Shown piece after piece: positions 1 to 10,363 of a stretch of 64,000 bases of DNA. The notes beneath the pieces were generated by a model, which worked only from the letters and a program-made list of their open reading frames with translations, was not told the DNA's origin and ran no database searches. The DNA comes from Deinococcus sp. KNUC1210. Lineage in GTDB: Bacteria > Deinococcota > Deinococci > Deinococcales > Deinococcaceae. Numbering within the stretch: the stretch's first letter is position 1; each line of letters begins with the position of its first letter. The stretch covers positions 1,999,001 through 2,063,000 of the forward strand of contig NZ_CP092190.1 in assembly GCF_022344005.1 (NCBI RefSeq), given 5' to 3'. Position numbers and translations under genes: made by a program.

Positions 1-1
1 G

Positions 2-205
2 GTCATCAATACCGGCACGACCATCATCACCTTCCTGATGGTGTTTCTGATTCAGAACGCCCAGAACGAAGACACCCGCGAGCTGCACGCCAAGCTCGAT
101 GCGGTGCTTCAGGAGCTGCGGGCCGAGCGCAACATGATGCATGACCCGGAGCTGTTGCAGCTCACCCCCGATCAACTGCTTGAGGAGGCCAGAGCCGGTG
201 ATTAA
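2..205 (+). CDS. Low-affinity iron permease-like protein, C-terminal fragment
   Basis: The gene runs in from the left edge, so only the last 67 residues are visible. They begin with a hydrophobic stretch ([18 protein letters not shown]) followed by [18 protein letters not shown], a charged helix, and a tail rich in Leu and Glu. A final membrane segment followed by a QNxQNRDtxAlhxKLDEL helix is the hallmark of the low-affinity iron permease family (Pfam PF04120), small membrane proteins of uncertain transport role. The assignment rests on this C-terminal signature alone. The start and the first membrane segments lie outside the window. Confidence 0.75.
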   Translation, partial: VINTGTTIITFLMVFLIQNAQNEDTRELHAKLDAVLQELRAERNMMHDPELLQLTPDQLLEEARAGD

Positions 206-467
206 CTCCGCAGAACTACAGTCCGGCGAAGACCCTCCCAGTTTCAGCCACCACCCGCCGTCCGCTCCGCTCCGCGTGCCCTGACCCGGCAGCCACGCGG
301 AGACTTTTTTGCCCCTTTTGCCTGCTGCCGTCTCGGCGTTTTGTTCGCCGCGCACCCTTGCTGCCTTCACGCGGCCTTATACTTTCCGATTGGAGTGTTT
401 CACGGCTGCCACACGCGCCGGAAGCAGACGGACGGCGGCGCGGAGCTGACCCGTCCAGGGAGCAGGC

Positions 468-1916
<1,449 letters not shown>

Positions 1917-1980
1917 GAAGCGCTTTCCGGCACCGCCCGAACACTCAACGCCCGGTAAAGGGCAGGCAGACAGCGCGGCG

Positions 1981-1986
1981 TAGACT
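1981..1986 (+). promoter_or_regulatory. Leaderless -10 element (TAGACT)
   Basis: TAGACT ends six bases before the ATG at 1993, leaving no room for a ribosome binding site. This is the usual layout of a leaderless Deinococcus transcript. Confidence 0.55.
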
Positions 1987-1992
1987 GCATTC

Positions 1993-3144
1993 ATGCGCCT
2001 TCTGTCTGCCGCTCTGAGTGTCGTCGGGCTTTCGCTCTGTGTCGCCGCTGCCCAGTCGGACGAAAATCCGGCCCAGCCCCTGATCGCCTGCGGTGGAACG
2101 GCCTCGCTCGCACTCACGCCGGGTGTGACGCCGGGCATCTACCGGGGCACCCTCGCGGGGCAGGGCATCAATCTTCAGATCATCGGCAAGCGCACCAGCC
2201 AGGAGCGCTACGATCCTACCGACCGCTACGCCTACGATCAGCACGGCATCGATATTCAGCTCAACCGGGGGCGCACGAAGGGCGGAGCGCTGCTGCTGGC
2301 TGAATTCACGGCGGATTATCCCGACCTGAACGCACGCGGCTGTTTCGAGCTGCGCCCCAGTGCGGGCAAGCTGGTGGGCAAGTGGCATACGCCCGACAAC
2401 ACCCGCACGTATCCGCTCACGCTGTCGCCGGTCAATGTGGCGACTGTGCCGCTGGCCCTGCCCAGCACGCCCGGCCTGCTGGCTCTGCGCCGCAGCGATC
2501 CCTTTACCTTCCTGAAACTCAATCGTCCGTGGAAGACCGTCAAGGGGAGCGTGGTCGAGCCGTTCAGCGGAACGACCTACCCGCGTGGCAACGGCGCTGC
2601 CCTGAACGTGGCGCTGCAGGACCGCCAACTGTCGCTCGCTGCCGACTCGCTCGAATGCTCGGCAGGGGCCTTCGCGTCGTTTGGAGACGCCGATCCACAG
2701 GGCAATCAGACCACCGGGACCGCGACGTTTGAGGGCCCTCACCTCTACTCGATCCGCGAAACCTACGAGGCCGACTGCGGCGGCGCACACCCCGATTCGG
2801 GAACGGTGGGGCGCACCCTCGATCAGAGAACCGGCAAGCTCGTGACCCTGAGCGGCAAGCCCGGAACCCTGTGGCCCCGACTCACGCCTGCTGTGCTGCA
2901 AAAGCTGTATCTGGCAGGCTATCCAAAAGACGCCGACTCGGAATGTCTGGACGCGGTGAAGGAAAACGATGCGTCCGACGACAGTGGATTCGAGCTGTTT
3001 CTGAGCAGAAAGGGTCTGACGCTCTCGCCCAACTTTCTGCCGCATGTGGTCGCTGCCTGCGGGGAAGAGGTCACGGTGGCGTATTCGGCGCTGCGCTCCT
3101 ACGCCGATGCGAGCAGCCCGTATTTCAAAGACCTGTACCGCTGA
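1993..3144 (+). CDS. Secreted hypothetical protein
   Basis: A 383-residue protein of unknown function. It begins with a clear signal peptide (MRLLSAALSVVGLSLCVAAA, predicted cleavage after AAA-Q), so it should act outside the cytoplasmic membrane. The mature part has a short repeat-like region GTASLALTPGVTPGIYRG near residue 40, then an extended beta-type sequence, and several cysteines that could pair. The second half (about residues 285 to 383) contains YLAGYPKDADSECLDAV and ends at YFKDLYR. A leaderless -10 supports the chosen ATG. The next gene begins three bases after its stop, so the two may be co-transcribed. I do not recognise a family. Confidence 0.75.
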   Translation: MRLLSAALSVVGLSLCVAAAQSDENPAQPLIACGGTASLALTPGVTPGIYRGTLAGQGINLQIIGKRTSQERYDPTDRYAYDQHGIDIQLNRGRTKGGALLLAEFTADYPDLNARGCFELRPSAGKLVGKWHTPDNTRTYPLTLSPVNVATVPLALPSTPGLLALRRSDPFTFLKLNRPWKTVKGSVVEPFSGTTYPRGNGAALNVALQDRQLSLAADSLECSAGAFASFGDADPQGNQTTGTATFEGPHLYSIRETYEADCGGAHPDSGTVGRTLDQRTGKLVTLSGKPGTLWPRLTPAVLQKLYLAGYPKDADSECLDAVKENDASDDSGFELFLSRKGLTLSPNFLPHVVAACGEEVTVAYSALRSYADASSPYFKDLYR

Positions 3145-3146
3145 GC

Positions 3147-3818
3147 GTGCTGCTCTCGGTGGACTGGGACGCCTACAGCGGGTGTGCCGATCTGGTGTTC
3201 GACGCCCCGATCTGGGGCACGCCCGACCGCGAACACGACCGCCTGGCACGCTGGCACGAGCGAGTCTCGAAGCGGGGCGGCAGCGACTGGCAGGCACTCG
3301 ACGCCGAGTTTCCGCTGTATCCCGGCTGGCAGGAACTGACGCAGTACGCGGGCGTGCCGGTCTACTCGGCCCTCAGCCACGAACAGGCCGCGCTGTGGCT
3401 GCACGCCTTTCCCGGGCGTGACGTGCTGAATATCGACAGCCACCACGACCTGAGCAATCTTCGTGGCGATCCGCAGCGCTGGCGACCCGGTAACTGGGCC
3501 GGGCTGGGGCTGGCCGCTGGCCTGATCGAACGGTATACCGTGCGCTATCCCGAGTGGCACGCGGGGCTGCTGGTGACCGAGGGCTACGACCTGAGCCGGA
3601 CCCGGCAGGAGCTGGAGACGGCGCTGCTGCCAGATGTGCTGGCCCGCGTACAGCTGGAACGCTCGGCGGCGCTGCCTGCTCCCGCCGAGGTGGAAGCGGT
3701 CCTGCTGGTGCAGTCGCCCTCCTGGACCAATCCGGCCCACGACGCGGCGCTGTTCGGCCTGCTGCACGCGCTGAAAGCGACTGCCCTGGGTGAGCCTCCC
3801 CTGATTCGCGGTTCCTGA
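3147..3818 (+). CDS. Arginase-fold-like (UPF0489-type) protein
   Basis: A 223-residue protein read from a GTG two bases after the previous stop. It begins VLLSVDWDAYSGC and carries DVLNIDSHHDLSNL at about residue 95, a metal-ligand-like His-His-Asp cluster resembling the NxDxHxD motif of arginase-fold and UPF0489 proteins, followed by WRPGNWAGLGLAAG. The rest is a compact alpha/beta sequence. Function is unknown; the metal-site reading is an inference from motif shape. The frame stays open far upstream inside the preceding gene, so the start is uncertain. GTG at 3147 is chosen because it gives the minimal overlap and the protein begins with a beta strand typical of the fold. Confidence 0.6.
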   Translation: MLLSVDWDAYSGCADLVFDAPIWGTPDREHDRLARWHERVSKRGGSDWQALDAEFPLYPGWQELTQYAGVPVYSALSHEQAALWLHAFPGRDVLNIDSHHDLSNLRGDPQRWRPGNWAGLGLAAGLIERYTVRYPEWHAGLLVTEGYDLSRTRQELETALLPDVLARVQLERSAALPAPAEVEAVLLVQSPSWTNPAHDAALFGLLHALKATALGEPPLIRGS

Positions 3819-3848
3819 ATGCTCCCTCCCATATGTTAAGAATTTACT

Positions 3849-3877
3849 TGACAGAAGTGGGCAGGGCTGCACATAGT
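3849..3877 (+). promoter_or_regulatory. Promoter for the Nudix-like gene
   Basis: A perfect TTGACA box at 3849-3854, a 17-base spacer and CATAGT at 3872-3877, with AT-rich sequence just upstream. A second possible -10, TAGCAT at 3903-3908, lies eight bases before the ATG and could give a leaderless transcript. Confidence 0.6.
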
Positions 3878-3916
3878 GGGTGTTTTCGGAAAATCGGTAC
3901 GCTAGCATGAGCAGGT

Positions 3917-4357
3917 ATGTCCACGCCTTATCTCGTGGGGCTGTATGCCCTGATTCAGCACAACGGCAAGTACCTGCTGGTCCGGCAGCGAGCTTCGAGC
4001 CTGCCTGGCGGCAACTACAGCCTGCCGGGAGGGCTGCTGCTGGGTGATCTGGGCGATAAGGTGGCCGAACTGCACCTGCGCCGCGTCATCCTGTCGCAGC
4101 TCGGGCTGTCGATGGGCGAACTGCGGCTGGCTGGCAGCCATGCCCTGCGACTGACCGACGGGGGCACACAGCTCAATCTGATCTTCGCGGCAGAGTACAA
4201 CTCGGGTGTTCCCAATCCGCAGGCGGGCGTGATTCTCAGTGCCGACTGGGTGGCCTCCTCCGAACTGCGGAAACGGGGCGACGCGCCGCACTGGCTGATG
4301 AGCACCATCGACACTTACGAGAACAACCGGGGCGCCGAAAAGGCCAACGGACGCTGA
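3917..4357 (+). CDS. Nudix-domain protein with a degenerate Nudix box
   Basis: A 146-residue protein with the beginning of a Nudix hydrolase fold: VGLYALIQHNGKYLLVRQR, then LPGGNYSLPGGLLLGD. In active Nudix enzymes the box reads Gx5Ex7REUxEExGU and its glutamates bind metal. Here the helix reads LHLRRVILSQLGL: the Arg and final GL align but the REUxEE glutamates are replaced by RVILSQ. The remainder of the fold (LNLIFAAEY, SADWVASSEL) is intact and there is no frame break, so this looks like a folded protein without hydrolase chemistry, perhaps a nucleotide or ligand sensor. It is alone on its strand and convergent with zapE. Confidence 0.75.
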   Translation: MSTPYLVGLYALIQHNGKYLLVRQRASSLPGGNYSLPGGLLLGDLGDKVAELHLRRVILSQLGLSMGELRLAGSHALRLTDGGTQLNLIFAAEYNSGVPNPQAGVILSADWVASSELRKRGDAPHWLMSTIDTYENNRGAEKANGR

Positions 4358-4385
4358 CCCGCGACCGGCCGCGCAGGTGTGTGTC

Positions 4386-5467
4386 TTACAGTCCCGCCCG
4401 CGCCTCGCGCAGCAGTTCCGACAGCCGTGACAGACAGCGGGCGTACTTTTTGGCATACGCCCCGTAGCGGTAGCTGTCGTCGAAAAGCGTGTTCAGGGCG
4501 CACCGGTCAAGGCCGCCCGCAGCCCCAGGTCGTAGACCTTGTCCACGAAATGGACGAAGCGCAGCGCGGCATTCTGGCTGATCATCGGGTGCAGCAGTCC
4601 CGGCCCGCCCAGCGCCGCCACGCCTTCCAGTACCTGCCCGAAGCGTGCCGGATGCACCGACATCAGCAGGGTTTCCAGTTGCCCGAAGTCCAGCTCCGCG
4701 AAGGAGGCTGCCGGTTGCTGTGCCCGCCAGCGAGCGTATTCGTCGGCACTCAGCGGAAGTTCCGGGGTACTGCCGCGCTGCCGGTAGTCGGGGCCGTCGA
4801 GCTGGAGATTCTCAAAGCGCCCGGCGATGCCCTGAATCTGCCGTCCGAAGTCGTGGGCATTGAAGCGGCCCTGACCCAGCGCCCCCGGCTCGGTGTTGCT
4901 GGTGGCGATCACGTTCAGGCCCAGCGGCATCAGTTCGGCCAGAAAGGTATTTGCCATGTGGGTATTGCCGGGGTCGTCCAGTTCGAATTCGTCGAGGCAC
5001 AGCAGTTCCAGGCTGCTCAGGGCGGCAGTGGCCCGCGTCATGCCGAGTGCGCCGATCAGGTACATCCAGTCCTGAAAGCTCATGAAGGCTTTGGGCACCG
5101 TCGCCGCGTGATAGGCCGAGGCCAGCAGGTGCGTTTTGCCCACGCCGAAGCCGCCGTCGAGGTACAGCCCACGTCCTTCCGGGCGGCGACGTTTCCGCCC
5201 GAGTCGGGCTGGCCCCAGCAGTCCGAACAGCCCGCCCCGCGTTTCCGGCACCGCCCCCAGCTCGGTCACAAATGTTTCCAGCCGGTCCCGCGCCTCCTGC
5301 TGAGACGGATAGTCGGGATTGGGGCGGTACGTCTGGAAGCGCACGTCCTGAAAGCGTGCGCCGGGCGTCAGGCCCGAGGTCAGCCGCGCCGGATCGATCT
5401 CGGGATGCCGGGTCGTCAGATCGATGCTGCTCTGAGGAATGCCGCCTGCCGACAGCAGCTCGGTCAA
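4386..5467 (-). CDS. zapE: Cell division ATPase ZapE (AFG1 family), frame broken near the C terminus
   Basis: AFG1/ZapE-type P-loop ATPase associated with the divisome in other bacteria. Walker A is GGFGVGKTH, Walker B is LLCLDEFELDD, and SNTEPG follows as sensor 1. The uninterrupted frame from the TTG at 5467 stops at 4493 after LRAALTGAP. In the next frame the family's C-terminal end follows at once: LNTLFDDSYRYGAYAKKYAR, then a helix ending at a stop at 4386. Adding one base at about 4509-4512 (C3 read as C2 on the coding strand) joins them into about 360 residues, the normal length. The TTG overlaps the stop codon of the S4-domain gene, so the two are translationally coupled. Confidence 0.85.
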
Positions 5468-6186
5468 CGGTGAACCTCCAGCTCGACCTTGTAATTGCCG
5501 CGCCGCGTCTCGTTGACCACCCGTTTGAAGTCGATACGCCCCAGTCCCTCTGCCGACAGGCTGTCACCCTCGCGGATATCGCTGCTGGCGCGGGCGAGCT
5601 GGCCGTTCAGCCGCACCTTGCCCGCCTCGACACCCTGCTGGAAGTACGCCCGGCTGACGCCGAACCCCTTGGCCCCGACCACATCCACCCGCATCGAAGG
5701 GACCACCACTTCGCGGGTCTTGCTGCCGCGCCCGGCTGCCGCGCCGATCTCTTCCACGTCCATGGCTCGCCCGCCCACCTCGCTCAGGCTGCTCAGCGTC
5801 TTCACGGCCTTGCCGGTGGCGGCCAGCAGAAAGGCGCCGCGCTCCTCGCGCAGTTCGCCCAGCGTGTCTTCCGGCAGGCCCAGCCCGCGCAGCGCTACCG
5901 CCACATCCTGCACGTCCCAACCGGGCGTCTCGAAGTTCAGCCGGAAGACCGTGACGCCCGCATCGACATCGGGAATATGGGCCGGATACAGCGTCAGCAC
6001 CACGCGCCGGGCATCGGGGAAGCCGCCCGCGATGTGGTGTCTGATCTCGTCATCCTGCAGAAGACGGCGATCCAGAGTATCGGCCTCGACAAAGGCGGTA
6101 CGAACAACCCGCCCACCACGTGCCTGCGCCACCAGGGTGGACAGTTTGGGCGCGGCAGACGGGGGCGAGGACTTGGGTGCGCTCAT
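5464..6186 (-). CDS. YlmH-like S4-domain RNA-binding protein
   Basis: A 240-residue protein with the layout of YlmH/photosystem II S4-domain proteins: an N-terminal alpha/beta region containing RRVVLTLYPAHIP and a GD-like core (VAVALRGLGLPEDTLGEL), then TREVVVPSMRVDVVGAKGFG, and a C-terminal S4 RNA-binding domain (GVEAGKVRLNGQLARASSDI). In Gram-positive bacteria YlmH works at the ribosome and sits near division genes; here it is coupled to zapE by a TTGA overlap. The frame is open for another 500 bases upstream, but the ATG at 6186 gives the expected N terminus and codon use changes before it. Confidence 0.8.
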   Translation of the reverse strand: MSAPKSSPPSAAPKLSTLVAQARGGRVVRTAFVEADTLDRRLLQDDEIRHHIAGGFPDARRVVLTLYPAHIPDVDAGVTVFRLNFETPGWDVQDVAVALRGLGLPEDTLGELREERGAFLLAATGKAVKTLSSLSEVGGRAMDVEEIGAAAGRGSKTREVVVPSMRVDVVGAKGFGVSRAYFQQGVEAGKVRLNGQLARASSDIREGDSLSAEGLGRIDFKRVVNETRRGNYKVELEVHR

Positions 6187-6281
6187 GCCCAGCAGGATAG
6201 CGTGCCCTGCTGGGGGCAAAGGCAACCGTTCTCGCCAGAACGGAGAAGAGGAGTGGGGGTACCGACAGGGCCGCAGCCCGC

Positions 6282-6287
6282 TACACT
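6282..6287 (+). promoter_or_regulatory. Leaderless -10 element (TACACT)
   Basis: TACACT ends five bases before the ATG at 6293, with no ribosome binding site between them, so the message is probably leaderless. It shares the 106-base spacer with the divergent S4-domain gene. Confidence 0.5.
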
Positions 6288-6292
6288 GAGCC

Positions 6293-6727
6293 ATGCCCCC
6301 ACTCTCCGAGAAGCTGACCGATTCGCTGGGCGTCGCGGGAGCCAGTGACGTGACGCTCCGAGCACTGTTGACCCGCCTGGAGGGTTCCGACCTGAAGGGC
6401 GCACGCCTGATTCTGCTGACCGACCGGCAGGGCGAACGCTGGCGGGCACGGTACGCCGCGCTGGTGCAGGTCGGGGGCGAGCACGTCCTGACGGCTCCGG
6501 CCTTTGGGCCACATTTTGGCCCGGCGGGTGTGGCGGCGCTGCACTCGCTGGTGCACTGGGCCGAGGCTGCCGATGTGCCGCTGCGTGAAACGGTGCTGAG
6601 CGCCTCCGATTTCGGACGGGTACTGGAGGAACCGCAGGCGGAAGACCTCGCCCGGCTGGTGGCCGCCAGCAGCCCGAGCGACGCGGGCATCTATCTGACC
6701 GCCAAGAACGTGCAGGCGGGGCTGTAG
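6293..6727 (+). CDS. Hypothetical protein
   Basis: A 144-residue, soluble, mildly acidic protein with no signal peptide. The sequence has regular alternation of helix and strand (LRALLTRLEGSDLKGARLIL, RARYAALVQVGGEHVL), a glycine-rich turn GPHFGPAGVAALHSLV near the middle, and ends at YLTAKNVQAGL. It is probably a small cytoplasmic domain protein. I recognise no family. A leaderless -10 element precedes it and a strong terminator follows, so it appears to be a one-gene transcript. Confidence 0.7.
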   Translation: MPPLSEKLTDSLGVAGASDVTLRALLTRLEGSDLKGARLILLTDRQGERWRARYAALVQVGGEHVLTAPAFGPHFGPAGVAALHSLVHWAEAADVPLRETVLSASDFGRVLEEPQAEDLARLVAASSPSDAGIYLTAKNVQAGL

Positions 6728-6778
6728 GCACCGAATGCAGTTGACGCGCCGTGCATACCGCGCTATCCTGTGTTTATC

Positions 6779-6803
6779 AGCGTCCTTCGGGGCGCTTTTT
6801 TAT
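6779..6803 (+). terminator. Intrinsic terminator
   Basis: A seven-pair stem (AGCGTCC with GGGGCGCT, one G-U pair) closed by a TTCG tetraloop and followed by six T residues. It ends the transcript of the 6293-6727 gene. Confidence 0.8.
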
Positions 6804-6867
6804 TTAGTGCCACAACAGCTCTGCGCCGCACTTCGGGAGCGGGGCGCATCGTCTGATCTGGCGGTGC

Positions 6868-7089
6868 TCAGGGGTACAGTTCGTATCCGGCAGCGCTGAG
6901 AAGGTCGCCCAACCGGTCTTTGGCCTTTCGGAGATCGGCGATGTCGGCGGCCTCGAAATAGACCTTGGTGGGGCGCGGCGGTTTGCCACGGGGCATGTTC
7001 CACTCGACATCGGCCAGTTCGGGGTCGAGGCGGAGTTGCGCCAGTGCCTGTTTGATCGCCTTCTCGGGAATCCGGCTTTGAATGGACAT
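6868..7089 (-). CDS. Small hypothetical protein
   Basis: A 73-residue protein starting MSIQSRIPEKAIKQALAQLR. It is mostly helical with a central KPPRPTKVYFEAADIADL segment and ends SAAGYELYP. The frame continues ten codons further up to an earlier ATG, but the start at 7089 is preferred because the upstream codons look non-coding. No family recognised. It is convergent with the gene ending at 6727 and shares that gene's terminator region. Confidence 0.55.
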   Translation of the reverse strand: MSIQSRIPEKAIKQALAQLRLDPELADVEWNMPRGKPPRPTKVYFEAADIADLRKAKDRLGDLLSAAGYELYP

Positions 7090-7301
7090 ATCGTCTTTTG
7101 GCACGCTGCAAGCTATCAAAGAATCGTCTCGGCCAATGGATATTGATACGAAATTGCGCCAGTGCCGGAACGTTCGGCGACCGGTCGGGGCACGCGGACA
7201 GCCAAGAACGCCGGACGGCTCTGCGTCTCCGGGGGCCTCTGCGCCCGATCTGTCGCCTCAAGCCGACAGGCGGCACCCATCGCTCCCGGAGGAGGCCGGT
7301 C

Positions 7302-7835
7302 TCATTTGGGCGTAAGCGCCGAGACCCGCTGTTCCAGCGCACTGAGCCGAGCCTGCAAGGCGCGAATCAGCGCGGCCATCTGCTCGGCGGTCAGATCGCC
7401 GCCCACGATGGTGGTCGCGGCGTCGAGATTGACCTCTACCGTCAGGCTGCTGCCCCTATCGGCACGCAGGATGACGTTTCTGAGGATGAACGTTTTGACT
7501 TCGCTGCCGTTCCGAACGGCGAAATGTACTTCATAGGTCCCCAGCGGCAGCGTGCGAACGTCTCGCTGTCTGGGTGTCAGTTCGGCAGAGACCACCGGGG
7601 CGGTGCCGTACTGACGAACCAGCTCCGGGCTGGTGGCAAAGACCGTGACATAGACGAGGCCACGGTAAAGCGGCGAGCCGACTTTGCCGGAGGGCACACC
7701 GCCATCGGGATAGCCGATCACCAGCGTCTGCGTGGGCGCTGGACTCTGCGCCGAAGCGGGCAGTAGGCCCGGCGCTCCGGTCAACAGCAGTGCCAGCAGG
7801 ACAGGTCGGGCTGACTTGAACGGCAGCATGGACAT
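7302..7835 (-). CDS. Secreted hypothetical protein with C-terminal coiled coil
   Basis: A 177-residue protein with a signal peptide (MSMLPFKSARPVLLALLLTG, cleavage near ASA-QS). The mature part starts with a short proline-rich linker, then a beta-rich domain of about 100 residues (LVIGYPDGG, LGTYEVHFAVRNG, SSLTVEVNLDAATTIVGG), and ends in a helix with heptad spacing, AALIRALQARLSALEQRVSA, that could form a coiled coil and hence an oligomer. The ATG at 7835 is preceded by CCGGAGGCC, a good ribosome binding site; longer starts are not needed. Function unknown, probably envelope-associated. Confidence 0.75.
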   Translation of the reverse strand: MSMLPFKSARPVLLALLLTGAPGLLPASAQSPAPTQTLVIGYPDGGVPSGKVGSPLYRGLVYVTVFATSPELVRQYGTAPVVSAELTPRQRDVRTLPLGTYEVHFAVRNGSEVKTFILRNVILRADRGSSLTVEVNLDAATTIVGGDLTAEQMAALIRALQARLSALEQRVSALTPK

Positions 7836-8100
7836 GATGGCCTCCGGATGGCCCGGAAACTGGGCGGGCCAGTCTGATGTGAGAACGAACGACGGCAAGA
7901 CGAGTGCTGTCGACGTGGCTCACCGGAGTTCCCCGGCACACGGAGACGGGAGATCGCTCGACACTTCAGTATGAAGGCGTGCGCCGAACAGCGTCAACAG
8001 CTCAGCAGGAACGCTGAGACCTCGGCTGGCACGCTTCCGTAACGGAAGATCGCAGCGGTACAGAGCGCTGATGGCGAGCCGGACTCCTGTGGCATCAACG
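7836..8100. other. Intergenic region without a gene
   Basis: About 265 bases upstream of the secreted protein gene and downstream of the tRNA terminator. It must hold the minus-strand promoter of the 7302-7835 gene. I see no convincing coding frame or repeat in it. Confidence 0.5.
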
Positions 8101-8131
8101 AAAAAATCCCCGCCTTAAGACGAGGATTTTA
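8101..8131 (-). terminator. Terminator after tRNA-Asn
   Basis: Read on the minus strand, AAAATCCTCG and CGGGGATTTTTT form an imperfect stem ending in a T run, directly after the tRNA gene's CCA end. Confidence 0.75.
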
Positions 8132-8136
8132 TCTTC

Positions 8137-8211
8137 TGGCTCGGGAGGTAGGGGTCGAACCTACGACCATTCGATTAACAGTCGAACGCTCTGCCACTGA
8201 GCTACTCCCGA
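8137..8211 (-). tRNA. tRNA-Asn (anticodon GTT)
   Basis: The minus strand folds as a complete cloverleaf. The acceptor stem pairs TCGGGAG with CTCCCGA, the discriminator base is G, and the CCA end is encoded in the DNA. The D arm reads TAGCTCAGTGGCAGAGC, the anticodon loop is CTGTTAA with anticodon GTT, and the T arm carries GGTTCGACCCC. The variable loop is short, as expected for a class I tRNA. The gene is single, with its own terminator. Confidence 0.95.
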
Positions 8212-8422
8212 ACAGCGCTGCCTACGCAGCGAAAGAGAGTGTATCAGGGGCGGGAAAGGAGCGCAAGTCCCCGGCTGCTGTGCCTGCTCCTGTCAGCCCC
8301 GTTCCCTGAACTCCGCCGAAGGCACTCGCGCAGAAGCTTAGAAAATCGGCTGGGCAGGCGAACTATCTGCCGGGCAGCTTCACAGCCCGTTCCTGCCCCA
8401 TGCCGGTCTTTCGCTGCCGGGC

Positions 8423-9397
8423 TCAGTGGCCCGTGTCTTCCCGGTAGGCTCCCAGTGCCCGGAAGCGGCGGCTGCGCTGTGCCAGCAGTTCCGAACTGTC
8501 CAGCCCGCTCAGTTCGTCGAGATGACGCGAGACTGCCTCGCCCAGTGCGGCAGCAGCGACATCCACGTTCAGGTGGGCGCCGCCGCTCGGCTCGGGAATC
8601 ACCTCTTCCACGATGCCCAGTGCCAGCAGGTCAGGAGCGGTCAGGCGCAGCGCTTCGGCAGCTTCCGGAGCTTTGGCGCTGTCCTTCCAGATGATGCTGG
8701 CCGCTCCTTCGGGCGAAATCACGCTGTACCAGGCATTTTCCTGAATCAGAACGCGGTTGCCCACGCCTACGGCCAGTGCGCCGCCGCTGCCGCCCTCACC
8801 GATCACGGCGCAGACCGCAGGAACGCGCAGCCGCACCATGCGCTGAATGCTCTCGGCAATGGCCCAGCCCTGCCCACGCTCCTCGGCGGCGATGCCAGGA
8901 TACGCGCCCTGGGTATCGATCAGCGAGACGACCGGCAGCCCGCATTTGTCGGCCAGATCCATCAGCCGCACGGCCTTGCGGTAGCCTTCCGGGTTGCTGC
9001 TGCCGAATCGCCGTTTGATCTTGTCTTTGGTGTCGCGGCCCTTCTGCTGAAGGAGCAGCATCACGGGTCGCCCCTGCCAGTGAGCCGGGCCACCGATCAG
9101 AGCGGGATCGTCGCCGTAGCGCCGGTCGCCGTGCAGCTCGACAAAGTTGCTGGTCAGCCGGTCTGCGTAGTCCAGCGCCGTCGGGCGACCGGGTGCGCGG
9201 GCCAGCTGAACCCGTTCCCAGCGGCTGATGCGTTCGCCGATCTGGGTCTGAAGCCGCTTGATGCGCTCCTGGAGAGGCGCGGTGACAGCGCTCAGGTCGG
9301 CTCCTGTGCGGTTGGCCGTCTCCTGAAGATCGTTCAGGTGCAGTTCGAGTTGGGCCAGTTCTCTGGCGTCGGTCTTGGGATCTGGAACGGCGCTCAC
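8423..9397 (-). CDS. accA: Acetyl-CoA carboxylase carboxyltransferase subunit alpha
   Basis: A 324-residue alpha subunit of the carboxyltransferase that moves the carboxyl group from biotin to acetyl-CoA, the first committed step of fatty acid synthesis. Recognisable blocks are [59 protein letters not shown] and [18 protein letters not shown], which build the crotonase-fold active site. An N-terminal helical pair (about residues 10 to 65) is usual for AccA. The start is a GTG that overlaps the accD stop (GTGA), so both subunits of the complex are made by coupled translation. Confidence 0.95.
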   Translation of the reverse strand: MSAVPDPKTDARELAQLELHLNDLQETANRTGADLSAVTAPLQERIKRLQTQIGERISRWERVQLARAPGRPTALDYADRLTSNFVELHGDRRYGDDPALIGGPAHWQGRPVMLLLQQKGRDTKDKIKRRFGSSNPEGYRKAVRLMDLADKCGLPVVSLIDTQGAYPGIAAEERGQGWAIAESIQRMVRLRVPAVCAVIGEGGSGGALAVGVGNRVLIQENAWYSVISPEGAASIIWKDSAKAPEAAEALRLTAPDLLALGIVEEVIPEPSGGAHLNVDVAAAALGEAVSRHLDELSGLDSSELLAQRSRRFRALGAYREDTGH

Positions 9398-10281
9398 CGG
9401 ACTGCCTCGCTGGTGCTGATCTGAGAAGGGTGTGTCCCGGCCTGCCGCAGCAGCACGCTCAACAGGCTGTGCAGCACCGCCCGCTGCTCGCGGCGATCCG
9501 TCACCATATCCACCATGCCGTGTTCCAGCAGGAATTCGGCCCGCTGGAAGCCTTCCGGCAGGTTCTGGCGAATGGTCTGCTGAATCACCCGTGGCCCTGC
9601 AAACCCGATGAGTGCGCCCGGTTCGGCCACGATCACATCGGCGATGGTGGCGAAACTGGCGGTGACGCCACCGGTCGTCGGGTCGGTCAGGATGCTGATA
9701 TACGGCAGCCCCCTGGCGCTCAGCGTTTCGAGGGCCACCGTGGTTTTTGCCATCTGCATCAGCGACAGCGCACTCTCCTGCATTCGGGCTCCACCCGACG
9801 CCGCCACCAGCAGCAGCGGCAGATGCAGCTCGGCGGCAGCCTCGGCAGCGCGGGAGATTTCCTCACCTACCACACTGCCCATGCTGCCGCCCGAGAATTC
9901 GAAGTCCATGACCGCTGCCATCACCGGGATCTCCAGCAGGCGGCCAGTCCCGGTCAGGATGGCGTCGGGCTGGCCGGTCTTGCGCTGTGCCCTTAGCAGC
10001 CGCTCGGGGTAGGTTTCGGTATCGACGAAGTTCAGAACATCAACCGGATGAATGTCGCCGCTGCGCCGCACGAAACTGCCCTCGTCGAGCAGAACCTCGA
10101 TGCGCCGCGCCGCGCCCAGCCGATGATGAAAGCTGCATTTGGGGCAGACGTACCGCTCCTGCTCCAGATCTTTGTTATAGATGTTTTCCTTGCAGGACGG
10201 GCATTTGCTCCACAGTTCCGGAAGATCGGTGGTCTCTGTGGTCTGGGGGCGGCGTCTGCGGAAAAATTTATCAAGCGCCAA
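9394..10281 (-). CDS. accD: Acetyl-CoA carboxylase carboxyltransferase subunit beta
   Basis: A 295-residue beta subunit that pairs with AccA. It begins with the zinc ribbon characteristic of bacterial AccD, cysteines at about 27, 30, 46 and 49 (CPSC and CPKC), followed by the crotonase-fold core ([54 protein letters not shown]). The start is TTG at 10281 with AAAGGAG about eight bases upstream; the N terminus [10 protein letters not shown] fits the family. A minus-strand -10 (TAGAAT) lies roughly 30 bases further up. It is the first gene of the accD-accA operon. Confidence 0.95.
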   Translation of the reverse strand: MALDKFFRRRRPQTTETTDLPELWSKCPSCKENIYNKDLEQERYVCPKCSFHHRLGAARRIEVLLDEGSFVRRSGDIHPVDVLNFVDTETYPERLLRAQRKTGQPDAILTGTGRLLEIPVMAAVMDFEFSGGSMGSVVGEEISRAAEAAAELHLPLLLVAASGGARMQESALSLMQMAKTTVALETLSARGLPYISILTDPTTGGVTASFATIADVIVAEPGALIGFAGPRVIQQTIRQNLPEGFQRAEFLLEHGMVDMVTDRREQRAVLHSLLSVLLRQAGTHPSQISTSEAVR

Positions 10282-10363
10282 GAGAAGACTCCTTTATGGG
10301 GGTATTCTAGCGGCGCATCGGGCCAGATGGGTGGGCGCAGTACAAGCTTGCGGCAGGCCAGCG

